Below the pieces are notes generated by a model. It saw nothing but the letters and a program-made list of their open reading frames with translations. It was not told where the DNA came from and did no database searches. Position numbers and translations under genes: made by a program. This document shows, piece by piece, positions 7,709-18,953 of a stretch of DNA of 37,949 bases; within the stretch, counting starts at the first letter, position 1; each line of letters begins with the position of its first letter. This DNA comes from Candidatus Adlerbacteria bacterium (GTDB lineage: Bacteria > Patescibacteriota > Minisyncoccia > Phycocordibacterales > SBAW01). Where the stretch lies: contig JAPLUW010000002.1 of assembly GCA_026397405.1 (NCBI GenBank), positions 104,214-142,162 on the forward strand, written 5' to 3'.

Positions 7709-8569
7709 TTACTTTCCATATACTCCTTTCAGCAAATCTAAATCTTTACCACTTTTGGTTAGCAGTTCGATATTTTTTTGCTCAAGTGCTTTCAGTACAG
7801 CAACTCCACTCGCATCAGCCGGTGAAAGTTTTTCATACAGCTCGCGCAGGGCTTTAAAGTCTTTAATAAAACAGTGGCCCCCGGCACCACGACCAACCGG
7901 CGCACCCGGGTGGTTGCTTGCGGCGTTTACTTTTAAATGCGACGGTCCAATACGCGGGTCGACACCTAACACCATGCTTACTTTTTCCCAATCAGCCCCC
8001 AACGTTTGCGCAATGTCATACATCACATTGGCAAAAATAACTTTTGTAAACAAAAACATATTCCCCGCATATTTAATAAGTTCTGCTTCATCCGACGTGC
8101 AGATACTTTCAAACGGGGCTTTAGGTAACACGGCAAGCACCTGTTCTGCAGCGTCGCGGTACTTCTGCGACTCTTCTGGCAGGCCAATAATGTTACGTGC
8201 CGGGTGCGCTGCATCGTATGCGGCATGGGACTCAACTAAAAATTCTGGCGAAACTAGCACGGTACGGTCGGGGTACTGCTGTTGCACCGAGCGTGTTGTG
8301 CCGGGCACCATGGTCGACTTCAACACCACCACAGTACCCGGCGCCGTGTTCCCCACAGCACTGCGCAGTATAGAGTCGTCAAAACCTTTGGCAGTGGTTG
8401 GCGTTGGGACAGCAACAAACACAATACTGCACTCTTTTATTTTTTCCTTATTCCCCCGGTATGGCTCTTCAAGCGCATAACGCACGGCGCCGTACCCGCG
8501 ATTTTCAAAGTCATCGGCGTAATTTTTGCCTATCCACCCATGGCCAATAAAACCGATTGTTTGTTTCAT
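7709..8569 (-). CDS. UDP-glucose/GDP-mannose dehydrogenase family protein
   Basis: IGFIGHGWIGKNYADDFENRG Rossmann motif, VPTPTT, ELIKYAGNMFLFTKVIFAN, GAGGHCFIKDFKAL. Confidence 0.85.
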   Translation of the reverse strand: MKQTIGFIGHGWIGKNYADDFENRGYGAVRYALEEPYRGNKEKIKECSIVFVAVPTPTTAKGFDDSILRSAVGNTAPGTVVVLKSTMVPGTTRSVQQQYPDRTVLVSPEFLVESHAAYDAAHPARNIIGLPEESQKYRDAAEQVLAVLPKAPFESICTSDEAELIKYAGNMFLFTKVIFANVMYDIAQTLGADWEKVSMVLGVDPRIGPSHLKVNAASNHPGAPVGRGAGGHCFIKDFKALRELYEKLSPADASGVAVLKALEQKNIELLTKSGKDLDLLKGVYGK

Positions 8570-8571
8570 AT

Positions 8572-9903
8572 TTATTTTAAACCTCGAAGTGGGTTACGAA
8601 GTTTCTTATGGTAGGTAATTGCAAAGCGGTGTGCTTCGGCATTGGCGAGCAAAATGTCACGCTCGCGGCCAGCGATAACATCTTTGTCGCCTGCAATAGA
8701 GCGCGGGCGGTGATGTTCGTCTTTTACGACACCTACAACTGGTATCTGCATACCGTATTCTTCCAAAACTTTTTTTGCAACATTAATTTGCGCCGTGCTG
8801 CCGTCTACTGCAATCAAACGCGGCATGGCCCATTCTTCGTGCGCAAAGCGACGGGTCAAAACTTCGGTCAATGCACCTGGGTCGTCACCCGCTTTTGCTG
8901 TTTTGATACGGAATTTTCTGTACTGGTCTTTCTGTGGCTCGCCGTCTTCGACAACAACCATCACACCCACAGTTGCTTTACCGCCCATGTGTGCGATGTC
9001 GTACGCCTCAATTCGAGTTGAACGGTTCATGTCAGCAGCTGCTGTTGGTCGCCTATATTCGTCTTTAATAAGCGACACGTCTTGGATATGATTCAACGCA
9101 AATACTTGCTTGCGCAGACGTGCAGCCTCTTCAAATTTTTCTTCTTTTGCGGCGCGCTTCATGTCGCGCTCCAAACTCTTTAACAACAAGTTTTTCTTAC
9201 CTTGGAACAGCAACACTATTCGGCGGATAATTTTACGATAGTCCATTTTAGAAATTTCGCCCGAACATACACCAGGACACAACCCAATGTGGCGGTTAAA
9301 ACACGGCTTACCACTGTTTGGAATGCATGTGTCACGGTACGGAAAAATTTTCCTAATTATTTTAAGCGCTTCTTTTAGCTGCAGCCCGTGCGGAAAAGGA
9401 CCAAAGGTGTATTGCGCAGCAAAAGAATCCTGAAGGAGGCTCCGCAGGCCGACGGGCCGAGGACTGAGCGAATTTTCAGCAGGAAATTCGTGTACTCCCG
9501 AAGGATTGCTTTTGCGCAGCTTCATCTCCAATTCCTTGCCTCGTACTAAAAGTATTCGCGGGAAATCTTCTTTAGTAATAACGACGTAGTTAAAACTCTT
9601 ATCGTCCTTAAGGTCGGTGTTGTGTTTAGGCCGGTGAGTTTTAATTAAATTTGCCTCCAAGAGTAAAGCTTCCAGCACAGAGTCCGTCTCGCGCCAATCT
9701 ATCGACTTTGCTTTTGCGAGCATGTCGACCAAAATAGGTCCGCGCGTTTTTGGCAGGTCAGGCGAAAAATAACTTCGTACCCGGCTCCGCAGCGACGTCG
9801 CCTTGCCTATGTAGAGCACTTCTTTATTTTTTCCCAAAAAGAAATACACCCCAGGGGCCTCTGGAATTTTCTTCTTTCTCTTTTGAAAATCAGAAAGAAT
9901 CAT
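8572..9903 (-). CDS. uvrC: Excinuclease ABC subunit C, short form with an internal insert
   Basis: GIY-YIG (GVYFFLGKNKEVLYIGKATSLRSRVRSYF), UVR motif, FGPFPHG, RNase H-like domain; 443 aa ending KLRNPLRGLK without an evident HhH domain. Confidence 0.93.
   Translation of the reverse strand: MILSDFQKRKKKIPEAPGVYFFLGKNKEVLYIGKATSLRSRVRSYFSPDLPKTRGPILVDMLAKAKSIDWRETDSVLEALLLEANLIKTHRPKHNTDLKDDKSFNYVVITKEDFPRILLVRGKELEMKLRKSNPSGVHEFPAENSLSPRPVGLRSLLQDSFAAQYTFGPFPHGLQLKEALKIIRKIFPYRDTCIPNSGKPCFNRHIGLCPGVCSGEISKMDYRKIIRRIVLLFQGKKNLLLKSLERDMKRAAKEEKFEEAARLRKQVFALNHIQDVSLIKDEYRRPTAAADMNRSTRIEAYDIAHMGGKATVGVMVVVEDGEPQKDQYRKFRIKTAKAGDDPGALTEVLTRRFAHEEWAMPRLIAVDGSTAQINVAKKVLEEYGMQIPVVGVVKDEHHRPRSIAGDKDVIAGRERDILLANAEAHRFAITYHKKLRNPLRGLK
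9421..9513. repeat. 93-bp palindromic element inside uvrC
   Basis: Ends AAAAGAATCCTGAAGGAG / CTCCCGAAGGATTGCTTTT are inverted; internal GGCC-GACG-GGCC-type hairpin and CGAATTT-TCAGCAGG-AAATTCG hairpin; 93 = 31 codons in frame. Confidence 0.7.
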
Positions 9904-9915
9904 GTGTATATGGTA

Positions 9916-12516
9916 CTACTTTCCCTTCAAGACACGCTTTAAGTATCTTCCCGTGTGAGAGTTTTTATTATTTGCGACATCTTCTGGCGTGCCTTTGGCA
10001 ACAAGGTTACCGCCACCAACGCCGCCCTCCGGACCAAAGTCCAATAAGTAGTCGGAGCTTTTGATAATGTCCATATTGTGCTCAATAAGCACGACACTGT
10101 TCCCCGCTTGCACCAGACGGTTCAAAATATCAATTAATTTTTGCACGTCTTCGTAGTGCAACCCAACCGTTGGCTCGTCCAGCAAGTAGATTGTTTTCTG
10201 CAGGTGCGGGCGATACAACTCGGCAGAAATTTTTACACGTTGTGCTTCGCCGCCTGAAAGGGTTGTTGCAGACTGTCCAAGTTTTAAGTAATCCAAGCCC
10301 ACTTCGCCTAAGGTTTTAAGGCGATCATGGATTGCAGGAATATCGTTAAAGAACGCGAGCGCCTCTTCAACGGTCATCTCCAGCACATCGTAGATGTTTT
10401 TATTTTTATATTTAACCTCGAGCGTCTCTTTCATAAACCGCTTTCCGTTGCAGACGTCGCACGTAACATATACGGTCGGCAAAAAGTGCATCTCCACTGC
10501 TATAGTTCCGTTACCTTCGCACGCTTCGCAGCGCCCGCCACCTTTCGCTGTTTGAACGTTAAAAGAAAAACGGTTCGCCTTCCACCCGCGTGCACGCGCT
10601 TCGTTTGTCGATGCAAACAAGTCGCGGATAAACGTAAACGAACCGGTGTACGTTGCCGGGTTTGAGCGTGGCGTACGGCCAATTGGGCTCTGGTCTATAA
10701 GAATTGCCCGTGAGAGATGTTCCGTCCCTTCAAAGGAAGCTACGTTGTAGAGTTTGTTGGTACGGTAGCGTTTGTCAAAACGCGCACGCAAGTTTTCGTA
10801 CAAAATTTCATACAAAAATGTTGACTTACCTGAACCAGATACGCCGGTAATAGAAACCATTTTACCCAAGGGCACCTCAGCCGAGAGATTTTTGATGTTA
10901 AATGCTTTACCGCCTTTTATTTTGAGCGTGCCTCTGTCTTTTTCGCGGCGCTGCTCGGGCACCGGGATTTCCTTTTCGCCGCGCAAGTACGCAAGCGTTA
11001 AAGAGCCGCTGTCGTTTTTCTTTGCAGTAAGCAATTTATCCATCTCGCCTGCAACGACAATGTGCCCGCCATGTACGCCGGCACCCGGGCCAATGTCTAC
11101 CAAGTAGTCGCCCGCGTAGATAGTATCTTCGTCGTGTTCAACAACAATTATTGTGTTGCCTAGGTCGCGCAGGTTGATGAGTGTTTTTATTAAACGTTCG
11201 TTGTCACGCTGGTGGAGGCCAATGGTAGGCTCATCTAACACATAGAGCGCACCCACCAAACCGCTGCCCAACTGCGACGCAAGGCGGATACGCTGCGCTT
11301 CCCCACCCGAGAGCGTATTGGCACGGCGGTCGAGTGTTAGGTAGTCGAGCCCAACATCCAACATAAACTTTAGGCGCGCGGAAATTTCTTTAATAACTGT
11401 TTTAGAAATTTCAAGATCTTTTTTGTTCAACTCTAAATCAGTAAAAAAATTGTAGGCATTCGCAATTGAAAGGTTAGTGATGTCAACAATATTTGCCCGC
11501 CCTGAGCTTGTCGAAGGGTTCTCTCCCAAAAATACATTAAGCGCTTCGGGGCGCAAACGTGCGCCATGGCAGACAGGGCACGCTTCATCGCTAAAGAAGT
11601 GCTTTGTACCTAACCCGTTGCAGGCAGGGCACGCACCATATGGTGAGTTAAAGCTAAACAAGCGAGGTTCAACTTCCGGGAATGAAAATCCGTCATACGG
11701 GCACATAAATTTTGCCGAAACCAGTCGTGTGCCATGCGCGTCTTCTATCTGTACCAAGCCGCTTGCCTCTTCCAGGGCACGTTCAAGGGCTTCCGAAAGG
11801 CGCTCCAGCGCAGCAGCTTTACTCCGGGTAAATTCGGATACTAAAATTTCATCTACCAAAATAGAGATATCGTGCTTTTTATGTTTTGCCAAAATAATCT
11901 GCTCGCGCAAACTCTTTAACTCGCCGTCCACCTTTGCACGTTCGTAACCTTTGCCGAGCATGTCGTACAACATTTGGTAGTACTCACCCTTGCGGCCAAC
12001 AACAACTGGGGCAAAAATTTTGACCGTATCTTCGTTAATATCTACACCCATCACTTTACGGACTTTTTTGGGTGCGTTTTTTGTAACACCTTCAACAATT
12101 GAGTGGATTATTTCTTCGTTGGAGAGTTTTTTAATTTCGCGCCCGCAGGTTAAGCAGTGTGGCTTGCCTACGCGCGCAAACAAAATACGCATGTAGTCGT
12201 AAATTTCTGTAATGGTTGCAACCGTTGAACGCGGGTTGTTCGAACGCGACTTTTGGTCGATAGAAATGGCCGGCGAGAGGCCAGTGATTTCTTCCACATC
12301 AGGTTTTTGCATCTGGCGCAAAAATTGCCGCGCATATGCAGAAAGAGACTCAATGTAGCGGCGCTGACCTTCGGCAAAAATTGTGTCGAATGCCAACGAC
12401 GACTTGCCGCTGCCAGACAAGCCCGTAAACACCACCATTTTATTCCGCGGGATAGACAGCGAAATGTTCTTAAGGTTGTGTGTCTTTGCTCCTTTTATTG
12501 TGATTTTATCTTCCAT
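9916..12516 (-). CDS. uvrA: Excinuclease ABC subunit A
   Basis: [35 protein letters not shown], zinc-finger Cys motifs, [37 protein letters not shown]. Confidence 0.97.
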   Translation of the reverse strand: MEDKITIKGAKTHNLKNISLSIPRNKMVVFTGLSGSGKSSLAFDTIFAEGQRRYIESLSAYARQFLRQMQKPDVEEITGLSPAISIDQKSRSNNPRSTVATITEIYDYMRILFARVGKPHCLTCGREIKKLSNEEIIHSIVEGVTKNAPKKVRKVMGVDINEDTVKIFAPVVVGRKGEYYQMLYDMLGKGYERAKVDGELKSLREQIILAKHKKHDISILVDEILVSEFTRSKAAALERLSEALERALEEASGLVQIEDAHGTRLVSAKFMCPYDGFSFPEVEPRLFSFNSPYGACPACNGLGTKHFFSDEACPVCHGARLRPEALNVFLGENPSTSSGRANIVDITNLSIANAYNFFTDLELNKKDLEISKTVIKEISARLKFMLDVGLDYLTLDRRANTLSGGEAQRIRLASQLGSGLVGALYVLDEPTIGLHQRDNERLIKTLINLRDLGNTIIVVEHDEDTIYAGDYLVDIGPGAGVHGGHIVVAGEMDKLLTAKKNDSGSLTLAYLRGEKEIPVPEQRREKDRGTLKIKGGKAFNIKNLSAEVPLGKMVSITGVSGSGKSTFLYEILYENLRARFDKRYRTNKLYNVASFEGTEHLSRAILIDQSPIGRTPRSNPATYTGSFTFIRDLFASTNEARARGWKANRFSFNVQTAKGGGRCEACEGNGTIAVEMHFLPTVYVTCDVCNGKRFMKETLEVKYKNKNIYDVLEMTVEEALAFFNDIPAIHDRLKTLGEVGLDYLKLGQSATTLSGGEAQRVKISAELYRPHLQKTIYLLDEPTVGLHYEDVQKLIDILNRLVQAGNSVVLIEHNMDIIKSSDYLLDFGPEGGVGGGNLVAKGTPEDVANNKNSHTGRYLKRVLKGK
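11495..11526. repeat. Short palindromic repeat inside uvrA (CCCTGAGCTTGTCGAAGGG)
   Basis: Encodes NPSTSSGRA in frame in a loop after LNVFLGE. Confidence 0.65.
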
Positions 12517-12551
12517 ATTCTAGCGAGTGAGCGAGCAATTATACCACAAAA

Positions 12552-14609
12552 TTAGTGGAGAGTCTTCTTCTTTACGGTCTTCCCTAAAAGTACTGCGATT
12601 TCGTCACGTAAAATGGCGGCGGTTTCGAAGTCGAGTTCTTGCACGGCCGCAGCCATTTGTTTGCGCTTTTCGGCAATAAATTTGCGCGGATTCTTTTTAT
12701 ACAACTCTTTGTCGATGTCCAAAAGTACACCAACTGCTTTGCCGTGTTCGGTACGCAACTGGTCGGTAATGTCACTAATAGCTTTTTTAATTGTCACCGG
12801 GGTGATGCCGTGCTTTGTATTGTAGGCAGTTTGTATGGCACGGCGGCGATTTGTCTCACCTATCGCCTTTTCGAGCGAACCGGTCATATTGTCGGCGTAG
12901 AGAATAACGCGACCGTGCACATTGCGTGCCGCGCGACCAATTGTTTGTATAAGCGATGTTTCCGAACGCAAAAAGCCTTCTTTGTCGGCGTCTAAGATTG
13001 CGACCAGCTCTACTTCCGGCAAGTCCAAACCTTCGCGGAGCAAGTTAACGCCCACAAGCACGTCGTAGAGGCCTTTACGGAAGTCGGTCAAAATAGTGAT
13101 ACGGTCGAGTGTCAAAACTTCGCTATGGATGTACGCAGCCTTAAACTTTCTGTCTTTTAAATATTCCGACAAGTCTTCTGCCATTTTTTTGGTGAGCGTT
13201 GTCACCAGCACACGCCCGCCATGCTTAATTACTTTCTCTGCTTCATCTAAGAAGTCCTGCACTTGCCCTAAAACCGATGTTGGTTTCTGTGAAGACCCTT
13301 TCGCACCAGTAACTGGCCGGATTATTATTTCGGGGTCAATAAGGCCTGTAGGGCGGATAATCTGCTCGACAACATTCTTTCCAGATTTTTCTTTTTCATA
13401 TACGCCTGGCGTTGCAGAGGTATAAATAGTCTGCCCCACGCGCTGTTCAAATTCATCAAACTGTAGCGGGCGGTTGTCTATAGCGCTAGGCAGACGGAAG
13501 CCAAAGTCTATCAAGTTTTTCTTACGTGCTTGGTCGCCCGAATACATTCCTGCAATTTGGGACACTGTTACGTGCGACTCGTCGATGATAGTCAAAAAGT
13601 CAGGGCTTCCGTCGGCTTTGTGCGGAAAATAATCCATCAACGTAAATGGTGCTTGCCCTGGTTTGCGGCCGTCGAAGTGACGCGAGTAGTTTTCAATACC
13701 TGGACAGACACCAATCTCGCGGATAAGCGCAATGTCATGGTTAGTGCGGCGCTTCAAACGCTCTGCTTCAAGTACTTTGCCTGCACGTTCAAGCACAGCG
13801 AGCCGTTCTTTAAGTTCAAATTTAATATCTTCAATTGCACGACCACGTTCAGCTTCTGGAGTCACATAGTGTTTTGCAGGGAAAAGAAATAGTGACTTAA
13901 GCGAGTCGCGTTCAGCGCGCGAAATGGCGTCAATAACACGCACTTTGGAAATTGTTTCTCCCTCAAATTCCACGCGGTAGAGCACCCGCTCGCCTGTCGG
14001 CATAATTTCTACGCTGTTGCCGAGCGCACGGAACTTGCCAGGAGAAAGGTCCGCTGTTGTACGTTCAAAGTAGACGGAAATAAGCTCGCGGATAAGTTCG
14101 GAGCGATTCTTTTTTAAACCTGGTGCAATTTCCAAATGGACTTTTTTATATTCCTCAGGGCTGCCCAGGGCGTAGATACACGACACTGACGCAACAATAA
14201 TTACGTCACTGCGGGAAAGGAGCGCTTGCGTTGATGCGTGGCGGAGGCGGTCGATTTCTTCATTTATCTGCGCCTCTTTTTCAATATAGGTGTCGCTATG
14301 TGGGACGTATGCTTCGGGCTGGTAGTAGTCGTAATAGGAAACAAAGTACTGCACCGAGTTTTCAGGAAAAAATTCCTTATACTCTTGTGCCAACTGCGCG
14401 GCAAGTGTTTTGTTGTGGGCAATAACAAGGGTAGGCTTGCCCGTTTTTTCAATAACATTGGCAATAGTAAAAGTTTTGCCCGAGCCGGTTACGCCCAAAA
14501 GTGTTTGGTCGCGCTTCCCTGCCTTTAGCCCGTTCATTAAGCCTTCAATGGCTTTTGGCTGGTCGCCTGCAGGCTTGTATTGTGATTTGAGTTTAAAACC
14601 TCCAGACAT
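12552..14609 (-). CDS. uvrB: Excinuclease ABC subunit B
   Basis: GDQPKAIEGLMNGL, TLLGVTGSGKTFTIANVI, FVSYYDYYQPEAYVPHSDTYIEKEAQINEEIDRLRHAST; start moved to the ATG 6 nt after TATAGT. Confidence 0.97.
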   Translation of the reverse strand: MSGGFKLKSQYKPAGDQPKAIEGLMNGLKAGKRDQTLLGVTGSGKTFTIANVIEKTGKPTLVIAHNKTLAAQLAQEYKEFFPENSVQYFVSYYDYYQPEAYVPHSDTYIEKEAQINEEIDRLRHASTQALLSRSDVIIVASVSCIYALGSPEEYKKVHLEIAPGLKKNRSELIRELISVYFERTTADLSPGKFRALGNSVEIMPTGERVLYRVEFEGETISKVRVIDAISRAERDSLKSLFLFPAKHYVTPEAERGRAIEDIKFELKERLAVLERAGKVLEAERLKRRTNHDIALIREIGVCPGIENYSRHFDGRKPGQAPFTLMDYFPHKADGSPDFLTIIDESHVTVSQIAGMYSGDQARKKNLIDFGFRLPSAIDNRPLQFDEFEQRVGQTIYTSATPGVYEKEKSGKNVVEQIIRPTGLIDPEIIIRPVTGAKGSSQKPTSVLGQVQDFLDEAEKVIKHGGRVLVTTLTKKMAEDLSEYLKDRKFKAAYIHSEVLTLDRITILTDFRKGLYDVLVGVNLLREGLDLPEVELVAILDADKEGFLRSETSLIQTIGRAARNVHGRVILYADNMTGSLEKAIGETNRRRAIQTAYNTKHGITPVTIKKAISDITDQLRTEHGKAVGVLLDIDKELYKKNPRKFIAEKRKQMAAAVQELDFETAAILRDEIAVLLGKTVKKKTLH

Positions 14610-14632
14610 CAAGGTACTATAGCAAATTAATG

Positions 14633-16335
<1,703 letters not shown>

Positions 16336-16379
16336 ATGCAAACAATACAAGGCCTCCCCTTGCTCGGCAAGTTTTTTAT

Positions 16380-16820
16380 CTACAGCATCGTCGCGACCTG
16401 CACGTTTGTGGCAATAAGTGACAGTGCAAATAATGCAACGAGCGCCGCACTAAATAGCATCTGGGGTTGTTGTATTTGTATATGGACAAAAAATGCAAAA
16501 AGTACGGCAATACTTAACAACAGCGCAATAGTTCCAAGTATCCACGGCACTGCAGGCTTAGAATTGTCTATAAATTTTATCAGCTCACGTTCCAGCGTTT
16601 GGAGTGACGAGTGCGGCTGTGCAACAGTGGCAGCGCCCACAGCTGCAACCGAAATATTTGTTCCCTCCCCTACAAAAAAACTTGAAACAAATAATCCTTC
16701 GCTGACAAAAATAATAGCTATAAAAAACAGTAGAGATGTGCGATGCAACATATGCGGCCGGTATGCATTGTGTTTAGACGGCAGGAAATGTCTATGCAAA
16801 AATTTCCCCAGAGAACTCAT
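16380..16820 (-). CDS. Hypothetical membrane protein
   Basis: N-terminus [28 protein letters not shown] resembles a segment recurring in Parcubacteria secreted proteins; several TM segments. Confidence 0.65.
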   Translation of the reverse strand: MSSLGKFLHRHFLPSKHNAYRPHMLHRTSLLFFIAIIFVSEGLFVSSFFVGEGTNISVAAVGAATVAQPHSSLQTLERELIKFIDNSKPAVPWILGTIALLLSIAVLFAFFVHIQIQQPQMLFSAALVALFALSLIATNVQVATML

Positions 16821-16865
16821 ACACTTTATGTTAGCACATCCAAACCTACGATATACTAGAGCGTA

Positions 16866-17669
16866 ATGAAGAAATTTTTTATTGCAGCAGTACTCGTGTT
16901 ACTACCAACAGTTGCAGGGGCGGCGGGGTTTGCAAAGCAGTCACTTTTTTTGTCGAAGAGCTCAGTTACTGAAGGCGACACAGTCCTTATCCACGCCACT
17001 GTCTCCAACGACACTGCTACAAAATTTATCGGTACATTAAAACTCCATGACGAAGACGGAACTATTGGGTCGGTACCAGTAACACTAGGCTCGGGTGAAG
17101 CAGGTGCCGTGTCGGTGTCGTGGAAGCCGCTTGCAGGCACACATACCGTTCTTGCTAACTTAGAGGACAGCGCCGGCACGGTGGTTGAAGAAAGCTCACA
17201 AACATTTACCATCGCAGCGAAAGCTGTTGCAACACCTGCTTCAAAAAATAACTCTTCTAACACCTCGGCTACTGTTGAGCCGTCTACCCAGATTCAAGAA
17301 AGTATCGGGAGCGTTTCGCCCACAGCACAAACATATGCAGCCCCTGTGTTTGAAGCAATTGATGCAGGGCGCGTCCTTGGCGCAAGTACTATTAACGACG
17401 GCATCGACTGGTCTAAAAAAGAACTTGTAGAACAAGCTCAAAAACAAAAAACAAAAACTACGAGCGGTGCAGCGGACCAAGACACTGGCACCATGCAAAC
17501 AAAAGCCACAAATACTGCATGGACGATTTTTGCAACGATTTCGCTCTACGTACTTTCTGTACTTCTCTACGTAGTTGGCAATGCAGGAGTTTTTTATCCT
17601 ATCTTTGCTTTGCTATTTTTCTACATACTATGGAGACTCTTTAAGCGCTACCGCCGCCCAAGCTACTAA
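16866..17669 (+). CDS. Secreted Ig-like/CARDB-like protein with C-terminal TM anchor
   Basis: Signal peptide MKKFFIAAVLVLLPTVAGA; beta-rich SSVTEGDTVLIHATVSNDTATKFIGTLKLHDED; Thr/Ser-rich linker; C-terminal TM and basic tail. Confidence 0.65.
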   Translation: MKKFFIAAVLVLLPTVAGAAGFAKQSLFLSKSSVTEGDTVLIHATVSNDTATKFIGTLKLHDEDGTIGSVPVTLGSGEAGAVSVSWKPLAGTHTVLANLEDSAGTVVEESSQTFTIAAKAVATPASKNNSSNTSATVEPSTQIQESIGSVSPTAQTYAAPVFEAIDAGRVLGASTINDGIDWSKKELVEQAQKQKTKTTSGAADQDTGTMQTKATNTAWTIFATISLYVLSVLLYVVGNAGVFYPIFALLFFYILWRLFKRYRRPSY

Positions 17670-18100
17670 GAGTTTTTTGAAATGCGCCAGTGCCACAGTG
17701 CGAGTCCAAATAACACGAGTGTGGTTGCTGCAGAAATTGCGCAGTACAGACACAACGCACCGATAACAAAGTACTGAAACAATTCAAACCCTATTGAAAG
17801 CAGCAAACCAATAGTTGTGTAGGTTACTAAACCAAAACGAAGGCCTTTTGAAGCCGGGTCAATAACAAGCAACACCGCCAGAGCCAACATATACACATAA
17901 AAAACAAGGCCAATGTACGCAAGCGGGACACCAAACACGTTGGAGTAAACGCTTGTCAGTACACGTTCGCAGCCGTTTAAAATAGCGCATCCAGGGATAA
18001 CACCCTGAAATTTTTCGTACGACAGATACAACGTGTCGCCTAGCCCCAAGAATGTTGCCGCAATGAGCCAAAACGGTGTGAGCAGTATTTTTTTCTCCAT
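17666..18100 (-). CDS. Vitamin K epoxide reductase (VKOR) family protein
   Basis: SYEKFQGVIPGCAILNGCERVLTSVYSNVFGVPLAYIGLVFY and CLYCAISA (CxxC); four-TM profile; start moved to MEKK. Confidence 0.85.
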   Translation of the reverse strand: MEKKILLTPFWLIAATFLGLGDTLYLSYEKFQGVIPGCAILNGCERVLTSVYSNVFGVPLAYIGLVFYVYMLALAVLLVIDPASKGLRFGLVTYTTIGLLLSIGFELFQYFVIGALCLYCAISAATTLVLFGLALWHWRISKNS

Positions 18101-18105
18101 ATACA

Positions 18106-18654
18106 TTACTTTAGCAAATGTTTAAACTTTTCTTCTACTTTTTCAACTTTTGGTGCAATTACCAACTGGCAGTATCCAGCCTGTTTATTTTTTTCATAAT
18201 AATTTTTATGATAGTCCTCTGCGGGGAAGAATCCGCCAGCTGGCGGATCAAGCGGGCGGACTTGCGTGACGATAGGCTTCACAAACCCACCTTTATTTAG
18301 AACATCAATATAGTGTTGCGCTTTTTCCTGCTGACGCGGAGTGGTGTAAAAAATTGCCGAGTTGTATTGGGGCCCTACGTCATTCCCCTGCTGGTTAGGA
18401 GTTGTCGGGTCATGTGTTGCAAAAAAGACGCGTAGCAATTCTTCAAACGCAATCTCGTCGGGATTATATTCAATTTTAATAACTTCTATGTGGCCAGTAT
18501 TTCCACCGCACACTTGTTCGTACGTTGGGTTTAAAACAGTCCCTCCGGCATAGCCAGGCTCGACTGACTTCACTCCTTTGAGCATTGCAAATACTGCTTC
18601 GGTGCACCAAAAGCATCCGCCACCAAAAACTATTGTTTCCATTTCGTTATCCAC
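18106..18654 (-). CDS. msrA: Peptide-methionine (S)-S-oxide reductase
   Basis: IVFGGGCFWCTEAVFAMLKGVKSVEPGYAGG; FPAEDYHKNYYEKN; probable GTG start 7 nt after TAGAAT. Confidence 0.95.
   Translation of the reverse strand: MDNEMETIVFGGGCFWCTEAVFAMLKGVKSVEPGYAGGTVLNPTYEQVCGGNTGHIEVIKIEYNPDEIAFEELLRVFFATHDPTTPNQQGNDVGPQYNSAIFYTTPRQQEKAQHYIDVLNKGGFVKPIVTQVRPLDPPAGGFFPAEDYHKNYYEKNKQAGYCQLVIAPKVEKVEEKFKHLLK
18231..18248. repeat. 18-bp perfect palindrome inside msrA
   Basis: ATCCGCCAGCTGGCGGAT; encodes part of RPLDPPAGG. Confidence 0.85.
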
Positions 18655-18689
18655 ACCTTGCATTCTACACCATGTGCATTATTATCTTT

Positions 18690-18953
18690 CATCTACCACT
18701 GGTTCTGCTGCTGACAGCGCGGATAGAGGCCTTGGTTTCAATCGCCAGTCAAACGATTGGTCCATGTTCCTTTAGGGAGAGGTTGGGTACTAAGCGTGAT
18801 AGAAGCCTGCGGGGGATCCCCGATTACTTATTTCTATCGTCGAGAAATGCCCACTAGTCAAAAACTGGCTCCAGCATGACCTACTGGACTTGGTTGCCCT
18901 CCCACCAGTGCGTGAGTTCTTTCGGCCGTACCTTTGGGTGCGGTCTTTTTTTT
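18690..18953 (+). ncRNA. Candidate structured non-coding RNA, family unassigned
   Basis: About 260 nt with no convincing ORF; closing stem CACTGGT(18697-18703)/ACCAGTG(18904-18910); hairpins GCTG-CTGA-CAGC, CAATCG..CGATTG, GATAGAA..TTCTATC enclosing CGGGG-AT-CCCCG; ends in a U8 terminator; possible TATTAT -10 at 18680. Confidence 0.55.
18924..18953 (+). terminator. Rho-independent terminator
   Basis: GGCCGTACC TTTG GGTGCGGTC TTTTTTTT. Confidence 0.85.

Noticed and set aside
6824-7741. 305-aa plus-strand ORF
   Set aside because: Antisense to ddl; low-complexity Phe/Cys-rich translation with no family features.
18578-18857. Plus-strand ORFs 18578..18775 and 18585..18857
   Set aside because: Overlap msrA antisense and the structured RNA region; no SD and no protein-like features.
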